Positions 15,424-23,403 of a DNA stretch of 47,148 bases are shown piece by piece. This DNA comes from CAVPDE01 sp964580575 (GTDB lineage: Bacteria; Desulfobacterota; DSM-4660; Desulfatiglandales; HGW-15). How positions within the stretch are numbered: the stretch's first letter is position 1; every line of letters starts with the position of its first letter. The notes under the pieces were generated by a model, which did no database searches, had not been told where the DNA came from, and saw nothing but the letters and a program-made list of their open reading frames with translations. The position numbers were made by a program, and so were the translations under genes. The stretch is taken from positions 1 through 47,148 of the forward strand of contig CAZOLJ010000033.1 of assembly GCA_964580575.1 (NCBI GenBank), written 5' to 3'.

Positions 15424-16383
15424 ATGATCAACCTCAATCAGCTTCGAGTCTTCTATGAAGCTGCACGAACCGGCAGTTTCACCAGTGCCGCGAAAAAACT
15501 CTGCATCACCCAACCCGCTGTGACAGCCCAGATAAAAACCTTTGAGGACCAGTGCGATCTCAAGCTTTTCAAAAAAAAAGGACGCAGCCTCTACCTGAGT
15601 GAAGAAGGGAGTACGCTTTACGAGTACGCAAGAAGAATTTTTGAGTACGAAAGAGAAGTCGAAGACGTGATCGAAGAGATGAGGAAGTTGAAGCGCGGGA
15701 CTCTCCGTTTGGGGACGAGCAAAGCTTACGCTCGCTACTTCATGCCGTTCCTCATCTCCAGTTTTCACGAAGCCTTTCCCCTAATCAAGGTTCACCTTGA
15801 CGAAGGGAGCTCTCTGGACATCCTGCGCAGTCTGCTGGATTTGAAAAACGAGGTGGCTGTGATCGCAAGGGTGGAGGAGGACCCTAATATCACCTTCCTG
15901 CCCTTTAGGCGGGATCAGTTGGTGCTTATTCTTACTCCCACTCACGCCTTGGCCAAGAAGAAGAGCGTGTCTGTGGAAGAACTGGTTCATGAGCCCATGA
16001 TCATGAAGGAGATAGGTTCAGGGACCCGGAAACAGGTGAACGAACTGTTCAGCAGAAAAGGGCTCGCCCCCAATGTTCTCATGGAAACAAGCAACACGGA
16101 ATTCATCAAGCAACTGGTGCAGCGGGGGGAGGGGATATCGTTTCTAGTCGAGGAAGCGGTGGCTGTTGAAATCCGTGAGAAGCGCTTGGCTGCCGTTCCT
16201 GTGGCCGGAGAAAATCCTTTTCTCGATGTGAGTATTGCCTATCTCAAGGATCAACACCTTTCCCATCCGGCGAGAGCCTTTGTGGATATACTCGAAAAGA
16301 TGGCGACCCAAGGCCCCCAGGCAGGGGGATTGCAGAAGGTCATGGCCGAATACCTCGCTCAGTGGCAGGGAGCGAAACGTTAA
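15424..16383 (+). CDS. LysR-type transcriptional regulator, divergent from ppsA
   Basis: The 319-residue regulator has an N-terminal winged helix-turn-helix (residues 1-60: INLNQLRVFYEAARTGSFTS, KKLCITQPAVTAQI) and a periplasmic-binding-protein-like effector domain with GTSKAYARYFMPF and MKEIGSGTRKQVNELF. The start at 15424 follows GGGGAGATTG. Divergent placement against ppsA with a shared palindromic site is the classic LTTR arrangement, so it probably activates the pps/ppc genes and controls itself. The effector is unknown; a phenolic compound or its benzoate product is plausible. It is clearly paralogous to the regulator at 20066. Confidence 0.92.
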   Translation: MINLNQLRVFYEAARTGSFTSAAKKLCITQPAVTAQIKTFEDQCDLKLFKKKGRSLYLSEEGSTLYEYARRIFEYEREVEDVIEEMRKLKRGTLRLGTSKAYARYFMPFLISSFHEAFPLIKVHLDEGSSLDILRSLLDLKNEVAVIARVEEDPNITFLPFRRDQLVLILTPTHALAKKKSVSVEELVHEPMIMKEIGSGTRKQVNELFSRKGLAPNVLMETSNTEFIKQLVQRGEGISFLVEEAVAVEIREKRLAAVPVAGENPFLDVSIAYLKDQHLSHPARAFVDILEKMATQGPQAGGLQKVMAEYLAQWQGAKR

Positions 16384-16400
16384 TGACGTGACAAAAAGTC

Positions 16401-16492
16401 GCGTTCACCCTTCGATGCCTCAGGGCGAACGCTTGGAAACCACTGTAACTGCAATATGTTCCGTTCATGGTGAGGTATCGAACCATGAACGG
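16401..16492. repeat. Paired REP-like hairpins, copy 1
   Basis: Two 32-bp imperfect palindromes lie 28 bases apart. The first is 16401-16432 (GCGTTCACCCT...AGGGCGAACGC) and the second 16461-16492 (CCGTTCATGG...CCATGAACGG). Their centres carry the same core, TTCGATACCTCA, in opposite orientations. Similar pairs are at 29938-30004 and 38481-38575. Here the element sits between convergent genes and could act as a bidirectional terminator. Confidence 0.8.
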
Positions 16493-16522
16493 AAAACTGG
16501 GTTGTGACTTCTTGCGAACCCA

Positions 16523-17788
16523 TCACCCTTGACTACCCAGCGATTTTTTTACCATCCCGTCCAGAGCCGTGACGAGGGCTTCCGCGAACTCGGGAGAATT
16601 GAGCTCCATGGGGAGCTCGGACACTTCAATGTCTCGGCGGAGGCTCTTCTTCAAAACAGGCGCGAAAAGAGCGTCCGCGACAGGGTCATGGAGATCCGCT
16701 TCCTTTGAGCTGAGGGAGGACCAACCCTGCGTGGGAATGAAAAATCTCACCGGCCCTTTGGAGGCGTTGAGTTTCCGGCCGACCACTTCCGCCACTTTGC
16801 ACACTTCGTCTCCCCTTGTGCGGGCCTGAACCCTGAATTCATCGGGAATAAAGATCTTGCGGTCAGCGAGCCGCAGGTTTGTCCAGAGCGGATCTCCAGC
16901 TTCTCTTCGGCTCAAGGGCCCGCAACTGAGCATGTCAAAACCACAAGGAGTGTAGACTTGTGGGATCCCCGCTCTTCCTGCCGATTCAAGGCGAAGGGCA
17001 CCGGCAGCCCGGTTGCCGCCCAGGAGTTCTTCGATCACCCCGGCGGGGACCAGATCCAGGACCCCCTGAAACAGGCCCTGCTCGATGAGCTCTTCCATGG
17101 CACTGTCGCCGATGCCCTGGGCGTGAAAAGGGATCACCGTGAACCCCCTTTCTTCGAGAAGCGCCATGGCATGCTGCCCGCATTCTTCAGAGAACTTGAA
17201 GGTGGTCATGGCGATGAGCGGGGAGGTGCTGACCGGTTTGACCGGGCCTCCGCTCGCAGCCGCCATGCCGCATATCCCTCCTGCCGCTCTCTCCAACACA
17301 GCCTTGGTGAGATCGTTGAGGCCCGAGACGTCCACCACGGAATGCATCATGGTAATGTCCTTTGTGCCGATGTACTTGGCGGCGTAAGCGGGCATGGAGG
17401 CGGTGCTGGAGACCATGAGCTTGGGGACGCCGAAGGGAAGGGCTTTCATGACGCTGGTGGCCGAAGTCGTATTGGATGCGCCGCCGAAGGAGATGATTCC
17501 ATCCAAAAGACCCTTGGCGAGCAATTCCTGAACCTTGGTGCTCGCTCCTTTGATCATGATGGGAGTGACTTGCCCTGTGTTCCTGGAGGCCCTGATGTCC
17601 CGGATGTTCCCGCCTCCCAGACGAGCGACTTCTTCCGATGAAATGTCCGGTTGAAGAGCCGGCTCTCCTCCGATGGAAGTGTCCATGAGGAGGGTTTTGA
17701 ATCCTTGGGACTCGATGAGCTCTTTGAGGTATCTGGCCTCTTCGCCTTTGGTGTCGAGGCTGCTGAGAATGACGATGTGCTTAGGCAT
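16523..17788 (-). CDS. UPF0261 / Tm-1-like ATP-binding protein, second of a tandem pair
   Basis: This 421-residue protein belongs to the UPF0261 family, whose N-terminal half resembles the nucleotide-binding domain of plant Tm-1. Visible signatures are VILSSLDTKGEEARYLKEL, IISFGGASNTTSATSVMKAL, VPKLMVSSTASMP and ALLEERGFTVIPFHAQGIGD. The C-terminal part ends in the family phrase FFIPTQGWSSL. Its GTG/ATG region overlaps the end of the upstream paralogue by eight bases, so the two are co-translated and may form a heteromer. The biochemical function of the family is not established. Position between two aromatic-type LysR genes suggests a role linked to this regulon, but that is inference. Confidence 0.82.
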   Translation of the reverse strand: MPKHIVILSSLDTKGEEARYLKELIESQGFKTLLMDTSIGGEPALQPDISSEEVARLGGGNIRDIRASRNTGQVTPIMIKGASTKVQELLAKGLLDGIISFGGASNTTSATSVMKALPFGVPKLMVSSTASMPAYAAKYIGTKDITMMHSVVDVSGLNDLTKAVLERAAGGICGMAAASGGPVKPVSTSPLIAMTTFKFSEECGQHAMALLEERGFTVIPFHAQGIGDSAMEELIEQGLFQGVLDLVPAGVIEELLGGNRAAGALRLESAGRAGIPQVYTPCGFDMLSCGPLSRREAGDPLWTNLRLADRKIFIPDEFRVQARTRGDEVCKVAEVVGRKLNASKGPVRFFIPTQGWSSLSSKEADLHDPVADALFAPVLKKSLRRDIEVSELPMELNSPEFAEALVTALDGMVKKSLGSQG

Positions 17789-19022
17789 GAGATGAGACCT
17801 CCTTAAACATATCCAGCGCGATCTTGATCAGCGCTTCTGCAAACCCAGGGTCTTCCATGTTGGCGTCCACCTCCAAAATCTGTATTTCTTTCTTGAGGGT
17901 TTTCCTGAGCTCGGCGGTGAAGATCCGGTCCTCTTCAGGGTCATAAGTCGCGTTGCCGGGAGCATCCACAGAGGACCATCCCCTGAGAGGAATCACCATG
18001 CTGACCGGGCCTCGGGACAGATTCAGTTTTTCAGCGAACAGGGCGGCCACTTCCTTCAACTCTCTGGGAGACATCCTGAGCCACGTACGAAGCCTGTCGA
18101 TATCGTGTCTCCGCCGCAAGTCGTGCTCGCGCGTGTACTTTGATTTTCGAGGGGTGATGTGGTTCACTCCACAGGTGGAGATGATCTGCGGAATGCCCAT
18201 TCTTCCTGCGGCTTCCAAGCGGGTCGGCCCTGCATCTCTCATGAACCCGTACAGGTGCTCTCCAACTCCGCCCGGCGCCAAATCGATCACGCCTCTAAAC
18301 AGCCCTTCGGAGATCATGGCCTCCATGGCCCGGTCGCCGATTCCGGTGGCATGAAACCCGACGACCGGATAAGCGCTTTTCTCGAGGGCCGCTCGCACCG
18401 CCCGCGCGCATCCTTCGCAGGGGCTCAACATGCTCATGGCGATCGCCTTGCTTCTGTCTGTGTAAGGCTCGGTCACTTGACCGTGCAATATCCCCACCAT
18501 GGCAAAAACAGCCCGCTCCAGAACATTCTTGAGCAGACCGGTCAATCCGGCAATTTCGACCACCGAATGGAACAGGAGGATGTCGCTCGTTCGAATGAAA
18601 CGGGTGGAGAGACCAGGGATGGCTGCTGCCGATGAAACCAGGATCTTGGGGAAGCCGAAGGGCAGGGAGTGCATCACCTCTGAGGTCATGAGAGAGCCGC
18701 TGTAGCCGCCCACGCCGAAGATGCCGTGGATTCTGTTTTCTCGCAAGAGCCTGTGCGCGATCTTGACTGCGCCTGAGACCATCGCCTCCGTGTTGCCGCC
18801 CCTGTCGCTTGAGGAGGCCAGAAGGTTGAGACTGTCGCCGCCTGCCTTTGCCACCTCAGCCAACCCGATGTCCGCTCCGCTGCTCTTCCTGCCTCTAGTG
18901 GACAAATCCATGAGGGTGGGCCTGAGTCCCTGTTCGTCTATTTTTTTTCGCACATACAGGGCTTCCGGACCTTTGGTGTCCATGGTTGCGAGGATGAGAA
19001 CGCCTTTGGGTTCAGGAATCAT
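17781..19022 (-). CDS. UPF0261 / Tm-1-like ATP-binding protein, first of a tandem pair
   Basis: The 413-residue paralogue of the downstream gene begins KGVLILATMDTKGPEALYVR. It carries GIFGVGGYSGSLMTSEVMHS, GFPKILVSSAAAIPGLSTR, YPVVGFHATGIGDRAMEAM and MVIPLRGWSSVD, the same landmarks at the same spacing as its neighbour. Identity between the two is moderate, so the duplication is old and each probably has its own role. ATG at 19022 is preceded by AGAGGGACTC. A repeat array begins about 55 bases upstream, so the promoter must lie within or beyond it. No function is assigned. Confidence 0.82.
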   Translation of the reverse strand: MIPEPKGVLILATMDTKGPEALYVRKKIDEQGLRPTLMDLSTRGRKSSGADIGLAEVAKAGGDSLNLLASSSDRGGNTEAMVSGAVKIAHRLLRENRIHGIFGVGGYSGSLMTSEVMHSLPFGFPKILVSSAAAIPGLSTRFIRTSDILLFHSVVEIAGLTGLLKNVLERAVFAMVGILHGQVTEPYTDRSKAIAMSMLSPCEGCARAVRAALEKSAYPVVGFHATGIGDRAMEAMISEGLFRGVIDLAPGGVGEHLYGFMRDAGPTRLEAAGRMGIPQIISTCGVNHITPRKSKYTREHDLRRRHDIDRLRTWLRMSPRELKEVAALFAEKLNLSRGPVSMVIPLRGWSSVDAPGNATYDPEEDRIFTAELRKTLKKEIQILEVDANMEDPGFAEALIKIALDMFKEVSSHA

Positions 19023-19078
19023 GAGTCCCTCTCACCAACATGCAGGGGCGATTTTATCCCCGCCTTCCGCCTCTGCAC

Positions 19079-19232
19079 CACGCAGGCACAAAGATACAAA
19101 GGCACAAAGGCACAAAGCAGAGAAGAGGGATACAGAGGGACATAGGCACAGAGGCACAAAGCAGAAACTGCCATTTTTTTCTTTACTCTCTGTCACTTTG
19201 TGCCTTTGCAACTTTGTCCCTTTGTGTCTCGG
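19079..19232. repeat. CACAAAGG-word repeat array, copy 3
   Basis: It starts with words such as GGCACAAAGATACAAAGG, continues through AGAGAAGAGGGATACAGAGG (shared with the copy at 6834), then a T-rich centre and CTTTGTGCCTTTG complements. It overlaps the 3' end of the transglutaminase-like gene, whose last dozen codons and stop are made of repeat sequence. Confidence 0.85.
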
Positions 19233-19834
19233 ATCTTAACATACTTGTGCATCAGCGAAGCCTTCATGATGGCGTCAAAGGGGACCTCTTCGAAGAACCC
19301 ACGGTCTTCAATATATTCGATATGGGGTCTGCCATCAAGCGTTGTAGAGGGTAAGAGCGCGTCATGTTCACCGTCAAAATCCACCGGCCGCAGGCCCGCA
19401 TCGACGCAGGATTTGAGGTCAAAGGTAGGCGCAGCCTTGACCCAGGATTCTTCAATATACAGGTCGGCATACCCATGATAGGGGAACAAGTTGGTGCCCC
19501 TTTTTTCCAGCATTTCTTTGGGCACGAGATGACTCCTGATGGCCGCTAATCTGAGACGTGCCGGAATGGAGGCTGCCCTAGCCAGGGCCACCAGAAGAAT
19601 GGCCTTTTGAACACAATACCCTTCACTTGATGAGAGGACAAAGCTTGCGCGGAAGTGCTCAGGCAGGGATCTTTTTCCATAGATGGTGTACTTGATGCCG
19701 TCTCTCACGGCATAAAAAATCTTTATGGCTTTTTTGCGTTGAGCGGTAAGTCCCTGGACGATCTCTCTCGCCTTCTCCTTCACAGGTTCGGCATCGCAAT
19801 CAATATAAGGCGTGGGCTCCAGGAATCTGTCCAT
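19193..19834 (-). CDS. Transglutaminase-like cysteine protease-fold protein
   Basis: This 213-residue protein has the catalytic-triad layout of the transglutaminase-like superfamily: Cys in SSSEGYCVQKAILLVALARA, His in FPYHGYADLYIEESWVKAAP, and Asp in the following TFDLKSC. There is no signal peptide, so it is probably cytosolic. ATG at 19834 was used. The C-terminal residues after VKIRDTKG come from a CACAAAGG repeat array, so the original end has been replaced or extended by repeat insertion; the catalytic core is intact. The substrate is unknown. Small stand-alone proteins of this type are often peptidases. Confidence 0.72.
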   Translation of the reverse strand: MDRFLEPTPYIDCDAEPVKEKAREIVQGLTAQRKKAIKIFYAVRDGIKYTIYGKRSLPEHFRASFVLSSSEGYCVQKAILLVALARAASIPARLRLAAIRSHLVPKEMLEKRGTNLFPYHGYADLYIEESWVKAAPTFDLKSCVDAGLRPVDFDGEHDALLPSTTLDGRPHIEYIEDRGFFEEVPFDAIMKASLMHKYVKIRDTKGQSCKGTK

Positions 19835-19880
19835 ATTAGTAATGCATGGCTTCGTAAAAAACTCCGAGAATGCATTTTTC

Positions 19881-19952
19881 TGTCATTCCTGCGGAGGCGG
19901 GAACCCAGTCTTTCTTATGTCTTCTGGACTCCCGCCTGCGCGGAAGTGACGG
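19881..19952. repeat. CCCGCGAAGGCGGG palindromic repeat, copy 2 (diverged)
   Basis: TGTCATTCCTGCGGAGGCGG and CTCCCGCCTGCGCGGAAGTG flank a centre containing CCAGTC and TCTGGA. It is a diverged copy of the element at 8873-8943. It occupies the roughly 230-base gap between the transglutaminase-like gene and the second LysR gene. Confidence 0.75.
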
Positions 19953-20065
19953 TCTGAAGAACTTTTTGTCAAGACGCCAAAGCGTCATGAAACATGGGTC
20001 CCTAAAGGACGGAAGTGGAGTAATAAGAAGATAAGTCACTCTTGTGTGTCAAGGCTTTTCTCTTT

Positions 20066-20968
20066 CTACTTTGCCTCAGAAGACTGGGGAGAGCCGACCA
20101 CATCGAGAAAGGCACGAGACGGCGGTGCAAGTGTTACACCGTCAGGAACCACGATGACCGTTTGAATAGAAATAGGCCCTTCCACAAGCTCCAGGGGTTT
20201 GAGGAGACCCATTTTCGCTTCCAACTGAACTTCGGGTTTGTAGAGGAAAGAGATGCCGCGGCCCTGGATAATGTACTCTTTGATGAACTCGACGCTGCCC
20301 GCCTCAACGAGGACCGAGGGCTTCACCCCATGGGAGGCCAGGAAGGACAGCATGAAATGCCTGGAACCTGACCCCGGTTCCCGAATGATAATCGGTTCGT
20401 TCCGCAGTTCGCGGCAAGAGACGACCCCCCTCTTGGCAAAACGATGATCCGGTGACACGACCAGGCAAAACTCCTCCGGCGTATACGGAACCGCCTTTAC
20501 TTTGCCCGGGAGCGGGATCCGCCCGACAATCCCCAAGTCATATTTGAAAGCCGCTACGCCTTCGGCGATTTCGCTGGAGCTCCCCACCTCCAGAGACACT
20601 TTTATGCCTGGAAATTTCTCCTGGTAGCGTGAAAGGAGTCCGGGCATGAGGTGCCGTGCAAAACTGCGTGTGGTGCCGATGATGAGGGAACCATCGGTCA
20701 GGGAGGCGAAGCCCTTTAAGGCGTGTTCCATTTCATCCACAACACGGAATATTTTTTCAGCATAATTGAAAAGCGTGCTTCCCTGGTCAGTGAGTTCGAG
20801 AAACTTTCCCCTTTTCCTGAACAGAGCCGTTTCAAGGTACTGTTCCAGGGCTTTGATTTGCATGGTCACGGCCGGCTGGGTCACAAAGAGAGCTTCTGCG
20901 GCTTTGGTGAGGTTTTTCTCCTTGGCCGCGTAGTAGAAGATTCGAAGATGATTGAGGTTGATCTGCAT
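20066..20968 (-). CDS. LysR-type transcriptional regulator, divergent from the SDR-Hdr-AOR operon
   Basis: This 300-residue LTTR has the helix-turn-helix segment INLNHLRIFYYAAKEKNLTK, EALFVTQPAVTMQIKALEQY and an effector domain with GTTRSFARHLMPGLLS and REPGSGSRHFMLSF. It parallels the regulator at 15424 residue for residue in the HTH region, so the two may recognise similar sites. ATG at 20968 begins the conserved core and was preferred over one at 21025. The gap to the divergent SDR gene holds CTTATACATATATAAAAC and TTGACA, resembling the ppsA operator block. It probably controls the adjacent redox operon. Confidence 0.9.
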   Translation of the reverse strand: MQINLNHLRIFYYAAKEKNLTKAAEALFVTQPAVTMQIKALEQYLETALFRKRGKFLELTDQGSTLFNYAEKIFRVVDEMEHALKGFASLTDGSLIIGTTRSFARHLMPGLLSRYQEKFPGIKVSLEVGSSSEIAEGVAAFKYDLGIVGRIPLPGKVKAVPYTPEEFCLVVSPDHRFAKRGVVSCRELRNEPIIIREPGSGSRHFMLSFLASHGVKPSVLVEAGSVEFIKEYIIQGRGISFLYKPEVQLEAKMGLLKPLELVEGPISIQTVIVVPDGVTLAPPSRAFLDVVGSPQSSEAK

Positions 20969-20987
20969 AGAGAATCTATAAGCGAAA

Positions 20988-21042
20988 CTTATACATATAT
21001 AAAACTTATTGTTTTGACAAGTCAACAGGTTTTGGAGCTAAT
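20988..21042 (+). promoter_or_regulatory. Predicted promoter and LysR-type operator for the SDR-Hdr-AOR operon
   Basis: CTTATACATATATAAAAC (20988-21005) is followed by TTGACA at 21014-21019. A 17-base spacer then leads to GCTAAT at 21037-21042, a fair -10. The order and distance from CTTAT to TTGACA (26 bases) match the minus-strand blocks before ppsA and before the first UbiD gene (27 bases), though the interior is less conserved. The remaining 136 bases to the SDR start hold no gene. Confidence 0.5.
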
Positions 21043-21178
21043 GCGCTCAAGCTGCCAAAAGTTCTGGGCAAAAAAATACCAGGGGAACATCGCTTAAACG
21101 TTTAGTCCGAGCAGGGCCCAGGAACAGAAGGAAAGGGAGTACTGACAGACTCGGTGAAAGAGGGTAGAGGAGGTTCTT

Positions 21179-21943
21179 ATGCGCCTTAGAGACAAAGTCG
21201 CCATCGTGACCGGGGCTGCAAGGGGGCTTGGAAGATCCTTTGCCCTGAAGCTTGCTCAAGAGGGGGCAAAGGTCATGGCCATGAATATCGTCCTAAGACC
21301 CAAGGACAAAGAAGATCTTGATGAAACGGTGAAACAGATCAAGGCCACGGGTGCGGAGGCAGCCTCTTTTGTGGGCGACGTGAGCATCATGAAAGATACC
21401 TCAGCCATGGCCGAAGCTGCAGTCAAAGCTTTTGGAAAGGTGGACATCCTGGTCAACAACGCGGCGATTTATGACGGGCTCAAGCGAAGACCCTTTTACG
21501 AGATCGATCCTGATGAGTGGGACCTTGTCATGAAGGTCAATGTGAAAGGGGCGTTCCTATGCACAAGGGGTGTGTTCCCCTACATGAAAAATCAGGGGTA
21601 CGGCAAGATCATTAATATTGCTTCCGAGGTTTTTTTCACAGGCTCTCACGGCTTTGCCCATTACGTGGCTTCCAAGGGAGGCATCATCGGCATGACCAGG
21701 GCATTGGCCATCGAACTGGGGCCTCACGGAATCCGCATCAACTGCGTGGCGCCGGGGTTTACGGACACAGAGGCGAGCCGGGGCATTGCGGATGTGACCA
21801 AGTACGACACGTCCAAGACGCCTCTCGGCCGCGTGGTCAAGCCGGAAGATCTCACAGGGGCAGCTCTTTTCCTGGCCTCTCCGGAGAGCGATTTCATCAC
21901 CGGACAGACAATTTTGGTGGATGGCGGAAGGGTAATGCATTGA
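21179..21943 (+). CDS. Short-chain dehydrogenase/reductase (FabG-like)
   Basis: The 254-residue classical SDR has the cofactor loop TGAARGLGRSFA, NNAAIYDGL, and the catalytic Ser-Tyr-Lys set in ASEVFFTGSHGFAHYVASKG. The end is SDFITGQTILVDGGRVMH. The segment after the second strand (MAMNIVLRPKD) does not show the acidic residue expected for strict NAD use, so cofactor preference is open. The gene opens an operon that continues with Hdr/Flx and aldehyde oxidoreductase genes, so an alcohol-to-aldehyde or hydroxyacyl/ketone step feeding the AOR is plausible, but the substrate is not visible. ATG at 21179 has GGAGG eight bases upstream. Confidence 0.88.
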   Translation: MRLRDKVAIVTGAARGLGRSFALKLAQEGAKVMAMNIVLRPKDKEDLDETVKQIKATGAEAASFVGDVSIMKDTSAMAEAAVKAFGKVDILVNNAAIYDGLKRRPFYEIDPDEWDLVMKVNVKGAFLCTRGVFPYMKNQGYGKIINIASEVFFTGSHGFAHYVASKGGIIGMTRALAIELGPHGIRINCVAPGFTDTEASRGIADVTKYDTSKTPLGRVVKPEDLTGAALFLASPESDFITGQTILVDGGRVMH

Positions 21944-22025
21944 GGAAGGTTCAAGGCAAAAGGCAAAAGGTACAAGGAAAAGACGAGATGAAGAAGGCGC
22001 ACGGTACAGGGTGCACGGGGCACCA

Positions 22026-22068
22026 ATCCTTTCCCCTCCCTTGGCGGGAGGGGTTAGGGGAGGGGGAG
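22026..22068. repeat. C/G-rich dispersed element, short copy
   Basis: CTTTCCCCTCCCTTGGCGGG and GGGAGGGGTTAGGGGAGGGG form a hairpin immediately upstream of the HdrCB-like gene. The GGGGAGGG end probably doubles as its ribosome binding site. Confidence 0.6.
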
Positions 22069-22078
22069 GGAACCAGAC

Positions 22079-23242
22079 TTGGAATCCCTGGCACCGTTCA
22101 AAGAAGGGATTGATCTCATCAAGGAGTCCGGAGGAGACGCCTTCAAGCTCTGCTGGCAGTGCGGCCTCTGCTCGGCAAGCTGTCCCTGGAACACGGTGCG
22201 CTCCTTCATGACTCACAAGATGATCTGCCAGTCCAGGTACGGACTCGTGGACCTGGAGGACGAAGACTGGTGGCTCTGCTCCACGTGCAACCAGTGCGTG
22301 AGCCGTTGCCCTCGCGGGGTGGCCATCACCGACGTCATCCGGGCGGCGCGGAAAATCATGATCGAGTTCCAGTACGAAAAAGCGCCGGCAAGCCTCCGCA
22401 GTGCCATAGGGAATCTCAGCGGCGAGGGCAACCCCTGGGGCAATGAACGGAGCAAACGTGCCGTCTGGGCGGAGAGCCTAGGGATTCAGCCTTATTCCTC
22501 TGAGGAGCACGAGCTGCTCTACTCCCCCTGCTGCGTGCTTGCCTATGACCCGAAGCTCGGGAGGGTGGCCCGAGCAACGGCCACGGTGCTTCGATCGACC
22601 GGCGCTTCCTTCGGCATACTGGGGGAAAAGGAGAGCTGTTGCGGCGAGAGTGTTCGAAAAGCAGGTCACGAAGCGCTCTTCGAATCCTTGGCAAAAAGCA
22701 ACATCGCTGCCTTTCGCGAAAAGGGGGTCAAGGAGATCATTGTCAGCTCACCCCACTGTTATACCGCATTCAAAGAAGACTACCCTCGACTGAACGGCGC
22801 GGTGAAAGTTCTTCACCTCACGCAATACCTTGCAGCGCTCCTGGACAAGGGCAAGCTTTCCTACAAAAAGCGCCTCAGCAAAAAGATCGTCTACCACGAC
22901 CCCTGCTACCTGGGACGGCACAACGGCATTTATGAAGAACCGCGAAGAGTGCTGGGAAGCATCCCGGGAGTCACCCTGATGGATGAAGTGGAGTGCCGGG
23001 AAAACAGTCTCTGCTGCGGCGGCGGGGGAGGAAGGATCTGGATGGAGACGCTCAAAGGACAGCGCTTCTCCGATATCCTGGTGGAGCAGGCCGTTGCAAT
23101 GGGAGCCGACATCCTGGCCACCGCTTGTCCCTACTGCCTGTTAAATTTCAAGGACAGCGTGGTCACGTCGGACAAGGGGGATGTTCTGGAGGTGAAGGAC
23201 ATCTCCGAAATGGTCCTGGAGGCCATGGGAGAAGAAAGATAG
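22079..23242 (+). CDS. HdrCB fusion: heterodisulfide-reductase-like Fe-S protein (HdrD/BamD type)
   Basis: This 387-residue protein fuses an HdrC-like ferredoxin and an HdrB-like CCG protein. The N-terminal part has two 4Fe-4S motifs, CWQCGLCSASCP and CSTCNQCVSRCP. Two CCG modules follow: SPCCVLAYD with CCGESVRKAG and SSPHCYTAF, then HDPCYLGRHN with CCGGGGGRIW and TACPYCLLNF. These bind non-cubane 4Fe-4S clusters that reduce disulfides or pass electron pairs. The start is taken as TTG at 22079, after GGGGAGGG. It stands directly before HdrA and MvhD/Flx genes, as in Flx-Hdr and in class II benzoyl-CoA reductase (Bam) clusters. The physiological disulfide or acceptor is unknown. Confidence 0.85.
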   Translation: MESLAPFKEGIDLIKESGGDAFKLCWQCGLCSASCPWNTVRSFMTHKMICQSRYGLVDLEDEDWWLCSTCNQCVSRCPRGVAITDVIRAARKIMIEFQYEKAPASLRSAIGNLSGEGNPWGNERSKRAVWAESLGIQPYSSEEHELLYSPCCVLAYDPKLGRVARATATVLRSTGASFGILGEKESCCGESVRKAGHEALFESLAKSNIAAFREKGVKEIIVSSPHCYTAFKEDYPRLNGAVKVLHLTQYLAALLDKGKLSYKKRLSKKIVYHDPCYLGRHNGIYEEPRRVLGSIPGVTLMDEVECRENSLCCGGGGGRIWMETLKGQRFSDILVEQAVAMGADILATACPYCLLNFKDSVVTSDKGDVLEVKDISEMVLEAMGEER

Positions 23243-23244
23243 GC

Positions 23245-23372
23245 ACAAAGATGCAAAGGGACAAAGGCACAGAGGGACAAAGCAGAAGACTTCTTCTTTT
23301 CTTTACCCTTTGCATCTTTGCCCCTTTGTCCCTCAAGCTGTCGGCTTCAGCTGACAGCGGCTGACTTCTTCT
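23245..23372. repeat. CACAAAGG-word repeat array, copy 4
   Basis: It contains GGCACAAAGATGCAAAGGG, then CAGAAGACTTCTTCTTTTC shared with the array at 6834, then CTTTGCATCTTTG and a palindrome GCTGTCGGCTTCAGCTGACAGC close to that at 6991. It sits inside an operon, between the HdrCB fusion and the HdrA gene. Confidence 0.85.
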
Positions 23373-23403
23373 TGTGTCTCTGTGGTGAAACCTAGGATAT
23401 TCT

